Assembly: GCA_965246745.1 (NCBI GenBank)
Contig: OZ251980.1
Coordinates: forward strand, 2,542,001 to 2,606,000
Reading direction: 5' to 3'
Source: JANXMY01 sp965246745
GTDB lineage: Bacteria > Armatimonadota > Armatimonadia > Armatimonadales > Capsulimonadaceae
Length of the DNA stretch: 64,000 nucleotides
Made by a program: the position numbers and the translations under genes
Notes under the pieces: generated by a model
Databases searched by the model: none
What the model saw: the letters and a program-made list of their open reading frames with translations, nothing else
Told to the model about the DNA's origin: nothing
Part shown: positions 7,793-14,383 of the stretch, one piece after another
How positions within the stretch are numbered: position 1 is the stretch's first letter
How the letters are laid out: every line of letters begins with the position of its first letter

Positions 7793-8839
7793 ATGCCGGA
7801 AAATGTCAATCCACAAGCGTCTGCGGCGTTCTCCCGACGCAAGGCATTCGGGTATCATGGAGCCGAAGTCTCCGCAGGAAAAGAGAACGCTGTTATCGCA
7901 CCGATAGAAGCGCCGGAAGAAAACAAAGCACGGCAGGAAAGCGAGGCGCACACGGACGCAGCGCGACAGGGGGCGGGCCGAGCGGGGATCGCTCTCGCGT
8001 TGTTTGCGACCTATGTGGTCTGGGGATCAACGTTTCTCGGGATGCGGATCGCTTTGGAGGGCCTGCCGCCGTTTTTGATGGCCGGGGCGCGGTTTGCGCT
8101 GGCGGGCGGGGCGATGCTGCTGGTTTTGCGCGGGCGGGGCGGTCCCTGGCCGGCAAAAAGGCAGTGGGGCGGGGCGGCTTTGGTGGGGGCGCTGCTGCTC
8201 GGCGGGGGCAACGGCGGGGTGGTGATGGCGGAGCACCTCGGGGTATCGTCGGGCCTGGCCGCGCTCGGGGCGGCGACCGTGCCGCTGTGGGCGTCGCTGT
8301 TTGCCGGCCTGTGGGGCGAGTGGCCGACCCGGCGCGAGGGCTTGGGCCTCGGGGTCGGCTTTGCGGGCGTTTTGTGCCTGAGCCTCGAAGGCGGCCTGCG
8401 GGCGAGTCCCTGGGGGGCGATGTCGCTTTTGGTGTCGTCGGTCTGCTGGGCGGGCGGCTCGATCTGGAGCCGACGCCTGCCGCTGCCGCCGGGATTGTCC
8501 GCGCCGGGGGCGCAGATGCTCTGCGGGGGAGTGCTGTTGTTGTCCGCGAGCGCCCTGTCGCGGGAGCACGCGCCGGCCGCGCTGTCTCTCCGAACGGGAC
8601 TGGCGTTTGCCTACTTGGTGGCAGCGGCGGCGGTCGGCTACGGCGCGTATGCGTTTCTTTTGGCGCGGGTCCGCCCGGCGCTGGCGACCTCCAACGCGTA
8701 TGTCAACCCCGTCATCGCCGTCGCCCTCGGCGCGGCATTCGCCGGGGAGCGCGTTTCCCCGCTGGCGCTGGCCGCCCTCGCGCTGATTTTGGCCGGGGTC
8801 GCGCTGACCGCGTTCACTAAACAGTCGAGAAGGCAGTGA
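7793..8839 (+). CDS. EamA/DMT-family transporter
   Basis: 348 residues. A hydrophilic N-terminal segment of about 60 residues is followed by ten predicted membrane helices in two EamA repeats ('LFATYVVWGSTFLGMRIALE', 'LATSNAYVNPVIAVALGAAF'). Drug/metabolite transporters of this group export amino acids or metabolites; the substrate is unknown. The long hydrophilic leader is unusual: family members normally begin close to 'ALALFATYVVWGSTF', so the true start could lie downstream of 7793. The upstream MITE-like element carries a TATAAT at 7783-7788, too close to the ATG for a normal leader, which also argues for a later start. Confidence 0.85.
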   Translation: MPENVNPQASAAFSRRKAFGYHGAEVSAGKENAVIAPIEAPEENKARQESEAHTDAARQGAGRAGIALALFATYVVWGSTFLGMRIALEGLPPFLMAGARFALAGGAMLLVLRGRGGPWPAKRQWGGAALVGALLLGGGNGGVVMAEHLGVSSGLAALGAATVPLWASLFAGLWGEWPTRREGLGLGVGFAGVLCLSLEGGLRASPWGAMSLLVSSVCWAGGSIWSRRLPLPPGLSAPGAQMLCGGVLLLSASALSREHAPAALSLRTGLAFAYLVAAAAVGYGAYAFLLARVRPALATSNAYVNPVIAVALGAAFAGERVSPLALAALALILAGVALTAFTKQSRRQ

Positions 8840-8860
8840 AGGCCGCTGCCACGGATTGAA

Positions 8861-9027
8861 AGCCACGGCATAAATGCCGAGGCTGGAATAAACCAGTGTC
8901 GCTGCCACACAAAAATTCGGGTCAACAAGAACGCAGGGCATACAATCTCCGTTTTGCGTCGCCGCGACTGCACCGGCAGACCCGGAGGGCGCTGGTTTAT
9001 TCCAGCCTCGGCATTTATGCCGTGGCT
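8861..9027. repeat. Palindromic repeat, family A (perfect 36-bp arms)
   Basis: The arm 8861-8896 (agccacggcataaatgccga and on) and the arm 8992-9027 are perfect reverse complements. Each arm also contains the small dyad 'cggcat..atgccg'. About 95 bp separate the arms and hold no convincing gene. The arms resemble the decayed copy at 5610-5735. Confidence 0.9.
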
Positions 9028-9045
9028 CTTGTGAAAGCCGCTGTT

Positions 9046-9180
9046 ATGATTATTCGCTCGCCGGGCTATCGGACCGACTTGTTTTTTCCGCGCTTTGACC
9101 GGCCTCCCATCGCCGGAGATTTGGGCCGCTGGCGGGCGCTGTTCGCGAAAGAAATTAGGGGGTGCGATGCCGACCCATAA
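9046..9180 (+). pseudogene. Internally deleted GNAT acetyltransferase remnant
   Basis: 44 residues starting 'MIIRSPGYRTDLFFPRFDRP', then 'PIAGDLGRWRALFAKEI'. From memory of a GNAT subfamily, the first part matches the very N-terminus ('..YRTDL.f..FdG') and the second matches a segment normally about 30 residues further in ('fDrPP.pGDl.RW..lF..EI'). The joint falls at the shared Phe-Asp, consistent with deletion across a short direct repeat. The rest of the enzyme is missing, and the fragment runs into the start of the next gene at 9167. Confidence 0.5.
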
Positions 9181-9469
9181 AGCGACTGCCGAGGCAATTC
9201 TCACGCGGGTCTCCGCTGTCGCCGACGCGCGGCTGCGGCCGATGTTCGGCGAGTATGTGCTGTATGTGGACGAAAAAGTGATCGGCCAGATCAATGAAGG
9301 CCGGCTGTTCGTAAAAACAACGGCATTCGGCGAAACCTTTGCGCCGGAGCTTGCGCGGGAGTCGCCGTACCCCGGCGCGAAGCCGGCATTCGTAGTACCG
9401 CCGGACAAGCAGGCCGATCCGGCCTGGCTGCGGGCGTTTGTCCACGGCACGCGCCGTCAGGTGAAGTGA
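9167..9469 (+). CDS. TfoX N-terminal domain protein
   Basis: 100 residues from ATG 9167, preceded by 'aggggg'. 'RLRPMFGEYVLYVDEKVIGQ' and 'GRLFVKTTAFGETF' match the TfoX_N family, followed by a C-terminal 'PDKQADPAWLRAFVHGT' region typical of the same group. In gamma-proteobacteria TfoX/Sxy proteins regulate competence with CRP, but stand-alone TfoX_N proteins elsewhere have no proven role. An upstream frame extension to 9095 overlaps the GNAT remnant and is unlikely to be used. Confidence 0.82.
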   Translation: MPTHKATAEAILTRVSAVADARLRPMFGEYVLYVDEKVIGQINEGRLFVKTTAFGETFAPELARESPYPGAKPAFVVPPDKQADPAWLRAFVHGTRRQVK

Positions 9470-9500
9470 TCGTCAGGTGAAGTGAATGGGGCCGCAGGGA

Positions 9501-9529
9501 TTGACAAGCCCGGTTGTCCTGAGTATAAT
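9501..9529 (+). promoter_or_regulatory. Consensus promoter of tRNA-Met
   Basis: Perfect TTGACA (9501-9506) and perfect TATAAT (9524-9529) with a 17-bp spacer, 10 nt before the tRNA 5' end. Confidence 0.9.
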
Positions 9530-9539
9530 CACTGCGTAA

Positions 9540-9613
9540 GGCGGCGTAGCTCAGTTGGTTAGAGCAGCGGATTCATACCCCGCAGGTCCCCAGTTCGAGT
9601 CTGGGCGCCGCTA
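9540..9613 (+). tRNA. tRNA-Met (CAT anticodon; could be Ile2)
   Basis: A 74-nt cloverleaf: acceptor GGCGGCG pairs with CGCCGCT, the D arm contains 'agctcagttggttagagc', the anticodon loop is TTCATAC, and the T arm is 'cccagttcgagtctggg'. CCA is not encoded. The lowest anticodon-stem pair looks mismatched (A-C). Position 1 is paired (G-T), so this is not an initiator tRNA with the usual C1-A72 mismatch. Whether the C34 is modified to lysidine (Ile2) cannot be judged. Confidence 0.93.
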
Positions 9614-9635
9614 GTTATTGATAGAAAATGCCGTC

Positions 9636-9673
9636 AAGGCTCAGGCCCCATCTCTTTGGGCCTGAGCCTTTTT
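9636..9673 (+). terminator. Rho-independent terminator after tRNA-Met
   Basis: GGCTCAGGCCC (9638-9648) pairs with GGGCCTGAGCC (9658-9668), followed by five T residues. Confidence 0.88.
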
Positions 9674-9737
9674 GTCGTTTCAAGCCTTTTTCGGAGGGGC
9701 GTATGCACCTTGACAACGATCAACTTGTTATGCTGAT

Positions 9738-10514
9738 TTACTCTGCGCCGGGGGGGCGCATCATGCGGCCGGCAATCCGGGCAGTCAGCGCACGCGGGGT
9801 GAACCGGGCCGCGAGAGACTGGGCGTAGTTGCCTGCGCCGGGAACCACATAGCTGCGGCCCCGCGCCAGCGCGTGCAGGGCGACGGCAGCGACCCGGTCT
9901 GCGGTCATGCCTTTTCCCGCCAGGTGCGTCCCGGCGACGCCGGCAAATCCGGTGTTCACCACGCCGGGACAAAACGCCAGCACGCGGACGCCGCGTCCTC
10001 GGTTCTCCGCCCACAGCGCCTCGCTGAACGACAGCACAAACGCTTTGGTCGCCCCGTAGACCGCCATGTACGGGACCGGCTGAAACGCCGCCGTGGAGGC
10101 GACATTGATCACCGCGCCGCGCTTCTGCGCCAGCATCGGCGGCAGGAACAAATGGGTCAGCGCCACCACCGCCGTCGCATTCAGCGCAATTTCCTCGAGT
10201 TCCCGCGCCAGCGGAAGCGCGTCAAACACGCCGTTGGTGCCGAACCCGGCGTTGTTGACGAGTATATCCACGGCCAGGCCGCGCTTCTGCGCTTCTTCCC
10301 ACACTTCCTGCGCCGCGCCGGGGGCTGACAAGTCGGCGGCGATGACCTCGGCCCGGATGCCGTGCTTCGCCGTCAGCTCGCCCGCCAGCGCGTTCAGCTT
10401 GTCCGCCGAGCGGGCCACCAGCGCCAGGTCGGTCCCGGCGGCGGCCAGCCGCCGCGCAAACGCTTCGCCAATCCCGGAAGACGCGCCGGTAATCAGCGCC
10501 GTGGTGTATGTCAT
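9738..10514 (-). CDS. Short-chain dehydrogenase/reductase (classical SDR)
   Basis: 258 residues from ATG 10514, with AGGAG eight bases upstream. The Rossmann motif 'TALITGASSGIGEAFARRLA', 'LVNNAGFG', the catalytic serine ('INVASTAAF') and 'YGATK' are all present. It resembles the DltE/YqjQ-type SDRs that end with 'ALARGRSYVVPG', whose substrates are unknown. A frame extension to 10577 lies across the promoter and is rejected. It is divergent from the aldo/keto reductase and shares a palindromic control region with it. Confidence 0.92.
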   Translation of the reverse strand: MTYTTALITGASSGIGEAFARRLAAAGTDLALVARSADKLNALAGELTAKHGIRAEVIAADLSAPGAAQEVWEEAQKRGLAVDILVNNAGFGTNGVFDALPLARELEEIALNATAVVALTHLFLPPMLAQKRGAVINVASTAAFQPVPYMAVYGATKAFVLSFSEALWAENRGRGVRVLAFCPGVVNTGFAGVAGTHLAGKGMTADRVAAVALHALARGRSYVVPGAGNYAQSLAARFTPRALTARIAGRMMRPPGAE

Positions 10515-10536
10515 TTGTTCTCCTGCGTTTATGATC

Positions 10537-10600
10537 TTTATATGACACAGCGCGGGCGATTTGTCAAGTGTTGACAAATTTCCCCGGAAACGCTTATACT
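10537..10600. promoter_or_regulatory. Back-to-back promoters sharing a TGTCAAgtgTTGACA palindrome
   Basis: The perfect dyad TGTCAA-gtg-TTGACA (10562-10576) contains one -35 hexamer for each direction. Rightward: TTGACA 10571-10576, 18 bp, TATACT 10595-10600, for the aldo/keto reductase. Leftward: TTGACA (complement of 10562-10567), about 19 bp, TATAAA (complement of 10537-10542), for the SDR. The arrangement suggests either competition between the promoters or a shared dimeric regulator. Confidence 0.65.
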
Positions 10601-10656
10601 CTTATCAGCTTGGGAATAAAACGGCCAGCACATAGGCGCGAAAGAGAGTTATTTCC

Positions 10657-11622
10657 ATGCAGCATCGCCCGCTGGGACGCACCAAAATTCAGATCAGCCC
10701 GATCCTCTTCGGCGGCTGGCAGGCCGGCAAGTCCGGCTGGACCGGCATTGACGACGGCGAAACAATCGCCGCCCACCGGGCGGCGTTTGACGCCGGCGTG
10801 ACGACGTTCGACACTGCCGAAGCCTACGGCGAAGGCCACTCGGAGCGCATTCTTCAGCAGGCGCTGGGAAACAAGCGCGACGAGATCGTCATCGCCACCA
10901 AAGTTTTTGCCGACCATTTGAAGCGCGATCAAGTGGCCGAAGCCTGCGAGCGCTCGCTGCGAAACCTCGGCACGGACCGCATTGACTTGTACCAAATCCA
11001 CTGGCCTTCCGGGTCGTTCGGCTCGGACATTGTGCCGATTGAGGAAACCATGGGGGCGCTCCTGCATCTTAAAGAGCAGGGCAAGATTCGGGCCATCGGC
11101 GTGTCCAATTTCAGCCGCACTCAGCTTCAGGAAGCCGCGCAGTTCGGGCGCATTGACAGCCTTCAGCCGCCCTATTCGCTGTTCTGGCGGCAGATCGAAG
11201 CCGATGCCGGCGCGTACTGCGCGGAAAACAAAATCTCGATTTTGGCCTACTCGCCGCTGGCACAGGGGCTTTTGACGGGCAAGTTTAAGCGCGGGCATAC
11301 GTTTGAAGAGGGCGACAACCGGGCGTCGAACAAGCTGTTTTCAGGCGAGAATTACGAGCGTGCTCAAAACGCTCTCGATAAGCTGCGCCCGCTGGCCGAC
11401 AAATACGGCGTCTCGGTCGGACAGCTTGCGCTGGCCTGGCTGATTGCCCAGCCGCAGGCGTCCGCGATTGTCGGCGCTCGCAATGCCGAGCAGGCGGCGC
11501 AGAACGCCGCCGCCGGGGATGTCGAGCTGGACCCGGATGATTTGGACGCGATTGACGAGATCGGCCGCGCCGTCACCGACCGCCTGGACAGCAACCCGGT
11601 TTTGTGGAACTGGGGCGGGTAG
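10657..11622 (+). CDS. Aldo/keto reductase
   Basis: 321 residues; a complete AKR of the YajO/Tas-like group. 'TFDTAEAYGEGHSERIL' carries the catalytic Asp and Tyr, 'EIVIATKVF' the Lys, and 'YQIHWPSG' the His. 'LAYSPLAQGLLTGKF' and 'ASAIVGARNAEQAAQNA' are the C-terminal cofactor-binding signatures. It should reduce carbonyl compounds with NADPH; the substrate is unknown. It is transcribed from the divergent promoter at 10571-10600. A leader of about 50 nt includes a purine-rich stretch 'gcgaaagagag' before the ATG. Confidence 0.93.
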   Translation: MQHRPLGRTKIQISPILFGGWQAGKSGWTGIDDGETIAAHRAAFDAGVTTFDTAEAYGEGHSERILQQALGNKRDEIVIATKVFADHLKRDQVAEACERSLRNLGTDRIDLYQIHWPSGSFGSDIVPIEETMGALLHLKEQGKIRAIGVSNFSRTQLQEAAQFGRIDSLQPPYSLFWRQIEADAGAYCAENKISILAYSPLAQGLLTGKFKRGHTFEEGDNRASNKLFSGENYERAQNALDKLRPLADKYGVSVGQLALAWLIAQPQASAIVGARNAEQAAQNAAAGDVELDPDDLDAIDEIGRAVTDRLDSNPVLWNWGG

Positions 11623-11650
11623 GGGCCGGCTCGTGCCCGCCGGGTCACTT

Positions 11651-12112
11651 ATGACACGCACCTACTACACGCATTCCGCCGCTGAGACCCGCGCCCTTGC
11701 CGCGCGGCTCGGCGGCCTGCTCGGTCCGGGCGACACGCTTTGCTTGATTGGCGACTTAGGCGCAGGCAAGACGACGTGGACACAAGGGCTGGCGCTCGGC
11801 CTCGGCCTGCCGCCAGATGAACCCGTCAACTCGCCGACCTTTACGCTGGTTTCCGAACACCCCGGCGGGCGTGTTCCGCTGTTTCATTTCGACGTGTACC
11901 GCTTGGACAGCGCGGCGGGCTTGTACGACCTGGCCTTTGACGAGTACCTTAGCGGCGACGGCGTGGTTGTGATTGAATGGGCCGACAAAATTGCCGATGC
12001 CCTGCCCGCCGACCGCTTGGAGATTACGCTGACCCCGGAAAGCCCCGACTCCCGGCGAGTGGTCGTCGCGGCGCGGGGCCGCCGGGCGGAAGCATTGCTG
12101 GCAGAATTATAG
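11651..12112 (+). CDS. tsaE: tRNA threonylcarbamoyladenosine biosynthesis ATPase TsaE
   Basis: 153 residues from ATG 11651. It has the Walker A 'GDLGAGKTTWTQGLA', 'VNSPTFTLVSEH', 'LFHFDVYRL' and 'VVIEWADKI', the full TsaE signature set. It energises the TsaB-TsaD complex that makes t6A37 in ANN-decoding tRNAs. tsaB follows about 110 bp downstream, with a repeat between. The frame is open further upstream but overlaps the aldo/keto reductase. tsaD is not in the window. Confidence 0.95.
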   Translation: MTRTYYTHSAAETRALAARLGGLLGPGDTLCLIGDLGAGKTTWTQGLALGLGLPPDEPVNSPTFTLVSEHPGGRVPLFHFDVYRLDSAAGLYDLAFDEYLSGDGVVVIEWADKIADALPADRLEITLTPESPDSRRVVVAARGRRAEALLAEL

Positions 12113-12116
12113 TCAG

Positions 12117-12180
12117 CAAGCCGCGAGGGAGTAAACTCCTCTCGCTGAAAAAGTCGTCCTTCGGACGAAGGATGAAAAAA
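12117..12180. repeat. Palindromic repeat, family B (partial)
   Basis: 'gcgagggagtaaactcctct' followed by 'cgctgaa' and the hairpin 'cgtccttcggacg' match the elements at 26522-26639 and 30236-30382. Only the left part is present; the rest of the tsaE-tsaB gap is unremarkable. Confidence 0.7.
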
Positions 12181-12223
12181 CCGTTCGCAGCTCTCCATAG
12201 CCATCGGGACCCTCCATGCCATT

Positions 12224-12868
12224 ATGACCTTTTTAGCCTTAGACACAAGCGGGACGTTCTGCGTTCTTGCCCTGGCGGAAGACGACGGCACTGTGCAGGC
12301 CGTGAGCTTGTTTCAAAGCCGGCGCAGCTTGTCGCGGCGGCTGCTCGGCGAGGTGGACGGACTGCTGTCGCGCTGTGGGCTGACGCTGGCCGAGATGACG
12401 GCGTTTGCGGTGGGCCTCGGTCCCGGCTCGTTTACCGGCGTGCGGGTCGGGGTCACGACGGCAAAAACGCTGGCCCAAGTTTTGGAAAAGCCGCTGGTCG
12501 GCGTCGGAACCCTCGATGCTTACGCCGACGCGCTGGCGGGCCTGGACGGGGCCGTGCTGCCCGTGCTGCCGTCGCGCCGGGGCGAAGCCTACGCGGCGGT
12601 GTATGCGCGGGGCGAGTGCCTCGAAGCGCCGTTTGCGGCGTCTTTTGAGGCGATTGAGGAGCGCCGAAACGTGACCTTGTGCGGCGACGCGGGGCTGGTT
12701 GCCGGCTGGGCCGGGCCGAAAGTTGTTCAGCCCTGGACGCCGCCCGACGGCCTGTGCCGGCTGGCCGCGCGGCGGCTCGAACGCGCCGACACCGATGACC
12801 CGTTCAGCCTCGCGCCGCTCTATGTAGTCGCGCCGACCATCACGACGCCCAAAGCGGGGCTTGGCTGA
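12224..12868 (+). CDS. tsaB: tRNA threonylcarbamoyladenosine biosynthesis protein TsaB
   Basis: 214 residues. 'MTFLALDTSGTFCVLALAED' and 'GLGPGSFTGVRVGVTTAKTL' are diagnostic of TsaB, the non-catalytic ASKHA-fold partner of TsaD. The C-terminal half is diverged, as is usual. The TGA stop overlaps the ATG of the downstream methyltransferase by one base (TGATG), so the two are translationally coupled. Confidence 0.94.
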   Translation: MTFLALDTSGTFCVLALAEDDGTVQAVSLFQSRRSLSRRLLGEVDGLLSRCGLTLAEMTAFAVGLGPGSFTGVRVGVTTAKTLAQVLEKPLVGVGTLDAYADALAGLDGAVLPVLPSRRGEAYAAVYARGECLEAPFAASFEAIEERRNVTLCGDAGLVAGWAGPKVVQPWTPPDGLCRLAARRLERADTDDPFSLAPLYVVAPTITTPKAGLG

Positions 12869-13680
12869 TGCCGATGATGCCGGGCCGGTATTTGTCGTTT
12901 GACCGGGCTGCGGGCGATTACGACCGAACACGGGTCATGCCGAGCGCCCAGCGGGACGCGGTCGCGCGGCTTTTGGGCCGCGAAGCGCAGCTTGCCGCCG
13001 GCGGCCTGTTTTTAGACGCCGGGGTCGGCACGGGCCGGCTTGCCGCGCCGCTGGCGGCGCTGCATCCGGGGCAGGTGGTCGGCGCGGACGTTTCCGGGGC
13101 GATGATGGCGCAGGTTCGCCTTAAGTCTCCGCCCGGCAGCATCGCGCTGGCGCAGGCCGACTTGCAGCGGCTGCCGTTCCGCGCGGGCGTCTTTCGCGGC
13201 GTTCTGATGGTTCATATCCTGCATCTGCTGGAGCGCTGGCCGCTGGCGCTGACTGAAGCCCGGCGCGTTCTCGCGCCCGGCGGCACGCTGTTTCTCGGGC
13301 TGGAAAGCGGCGGCCGCTCGGCGCTGGTGGACTTTTACTTTGAGCGTGCCCGCGCCCGGCGGGCGCTGGCCCCGAGCCTCGGGGCGGCGGGCCTTTCGCC
13401 CGCGCTGGCCCTGCTGCGCCGGCGGGAGCGCGACGGCGGCCTCGGCGCAAGCGTCGTGCTGCTGGAGCTGCCTGCGCCGGCCTGGAAGCGCACCGTGCCG
13501 GTCGCGGACACGCTCGACGCCCTGGCCCGGCGGACGTATTCGCAGATGTGGGCGATGTCCGAGGGCGAGCATGCTGAAATCTTCGCCGAAACGCAGCGCT
13601 ACGCGCGGCAGACATTTCCCAAAGCCGCCGCCGAGACTTTGCCGTCGCGCTTTTCGCTGTATGCGGCCCGGTGGAGATGA
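12868..13680 (+). CDS. Class I SAM-dependent methyltransferase
   Basis: 270 residues. Motif I 'GLFLDAGVGTGRLAAPLAAL', the acidic loop 'VVGADVSGAMM', 'ADLQRLPFRAGVF' and 'EARRVLAPGGTLFLGLE' identify a Methyltransf_11/UbiE-like fold. The C-terminal 100 residues are arginine/alanine-rich and family-specific. The substrate is unknown. In this position, coupled to tsaB, other genomes often carry rimI; here no acetyltransferase is present, so a tRNA or ribosomal role is only speculation. Confidence 0.88.
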   Translation: MPMMPGRYLSFDRAAGDYDRTRVMPSAQRDAVARLLGREAQLAAGGLFLDAGVGTGRLAAPLAALHPGQVVGADVSGAMMAQVRLKSPPGSIALAQADLQRLPFRAGVFRGVLMVHILHLLERWPLALTEARRVLAPGGTLFLGLESGGRSALVDFYFERARARRALAPSLGAAGLSPALALLRRRERDGGLGASVVLLELPAPAWKRTVPVADTLDALARRTYSQMWAMSEGEHAEIFAETQRYARQTFPKAAAETLPSRFSLYAARWR

Positions 13681-13958
13681 TGGATCTCAGTATGACGGAG
13701 TTGAGTATGATGGAGTTGATTTGGACTGGCCTCCACGATCTTTCCCCTCAAGCCAAGCGGGTCCGCCTCAAGCGGTATGCCCGCGAGGAGCACGGGCACG
13801 ACTGCTTCCGCCTCCGCAGCGGCCGGGTCTGCGAGGGGTACATTCTGCGGATCGAGAAAGAAGCCCTGGTGTTTGTCGAAGCGTTCAGCCCCATTTTCCC
13901 GGTGGACGACCCTGACCAAGAAGCAATCCCGCTGGCGGACATCGTAGCCGTGCGGTAG
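13677..13958 (+). CDS. Small hypothetical protein, possibly Sm/SH3-like barrel
   Basis: 93 residues if the ATG overlapping the methyltransferase stop (ATGA) is used; further in-frame ATGs at 13692, 13707 and 13710 are possible. The first 40 nt are a degenerate tandem repeat (ATG-rich 'agtatgacggagttg' units), so a later start is likely. The C-terminal half, 'RLRSGRVCEGYILRIEKEAL' then 'IPLADIVAVR', has the spacing of a small beta barrel. I do not recognise the family. Confidence 0.6.
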   Translation: MMDLSMTELSMMELIWTGLHDLSPQAKRVRLKRYAREEHGHDCFRLRSGRVCEGYILRIEKEALVFVEAFSPIFPVDDPDQEAIPLADIVAVR

Positions 13959-13990
13959 CCTGCACGCCGTTTTTAAATTTTTTGCAGCGC

Positions 13991-14019
13991 TTGACACCTC
14001 CGGTTCCAGCGGGTATAAT
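13991..14019 (+). promoter_or_regulatory. Consensus promoter of the ilvB T-box transcript
   Basis: TTGACA (13991-13996), 17-bp spacer, TATAAT (14014-14019). Confidence 0.9.
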
Positions 14020-14027
14020 CCCCGGCA

Positions 14028-14346
14028 CAATCAAATACGCTTATGAACTGCATTGACGAGGACCGCGTCGGGATGCACTTGCTTTCAGAGAGCCGTCGCT
14101 TGGTGCGAGGCGGCAGCAAGTCTTCCCGAACCTCCCCTCCGAGCAGGTATTCCGAACGCGAGCGCCGTGATGCCGCCGCCATTAAGAATATCCGGTTCGC
14201 GCCCGTCACCGCGCTCCAAGTGCAGTCTGTCGCTTCTACGAAAGAAGTCTCGGGCTGAACAAGGGTGGTACCGCGTGATGCTTTTAGAACGCTAAAAAGC
14301 CTCTCGTCCCTTGCCTCTCGGCAATTCGTGGACGAGAGGCTTTTTT
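14028..14346 (+). promoter_or_regulatory. T-box riboswitch leader controlling ilvB
   Basis: The invariant T-box sequence (aagggtggtaccgcg) is at 14261-14275. Upstream, a stem I is drawable: CTTGCT...AGCAAG closes a distal hairpin with an 'agag' bulge and a GGTG-type loop at about 14090-14120. Just 3' of it, 'gaacCTCcc' (CTC at 14132-14134) is the best specifier candidate, which would read leucyl-tRNA. Family knowledge: uncharged tRNA pairs with the specifier and with the T-box bulge, stabilising the antiterminator. The specifier assignment is tentative. Short open frames inside the leader are not genes. Confidence 0.92.
14294..14346 (+). terminator. T-box regulated terminator
   Basis: AAAAAGCCTCTCGTCC pairs with GGACGAGAGGCTTTTTT; a six-T tract at 14341-14346 ends the hairpin, 38 nt before the ilvB start. 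The T-box sequence lies just upstream, as expected for the alternative antiterminator. Confidence 0.9.
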
Positions 14347-14383
14347 GTATTTTAGTTTTCGGCCTTAGAAACGAGCAAAAACA

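Noticed and set aside
14043..14295. Short open frames inside the ilvB leader, considered as a leader peptide
   Set aside because: They overlap the T-box stems and lack a run of Leu, Ile or Val codons; T-box control explains the region.
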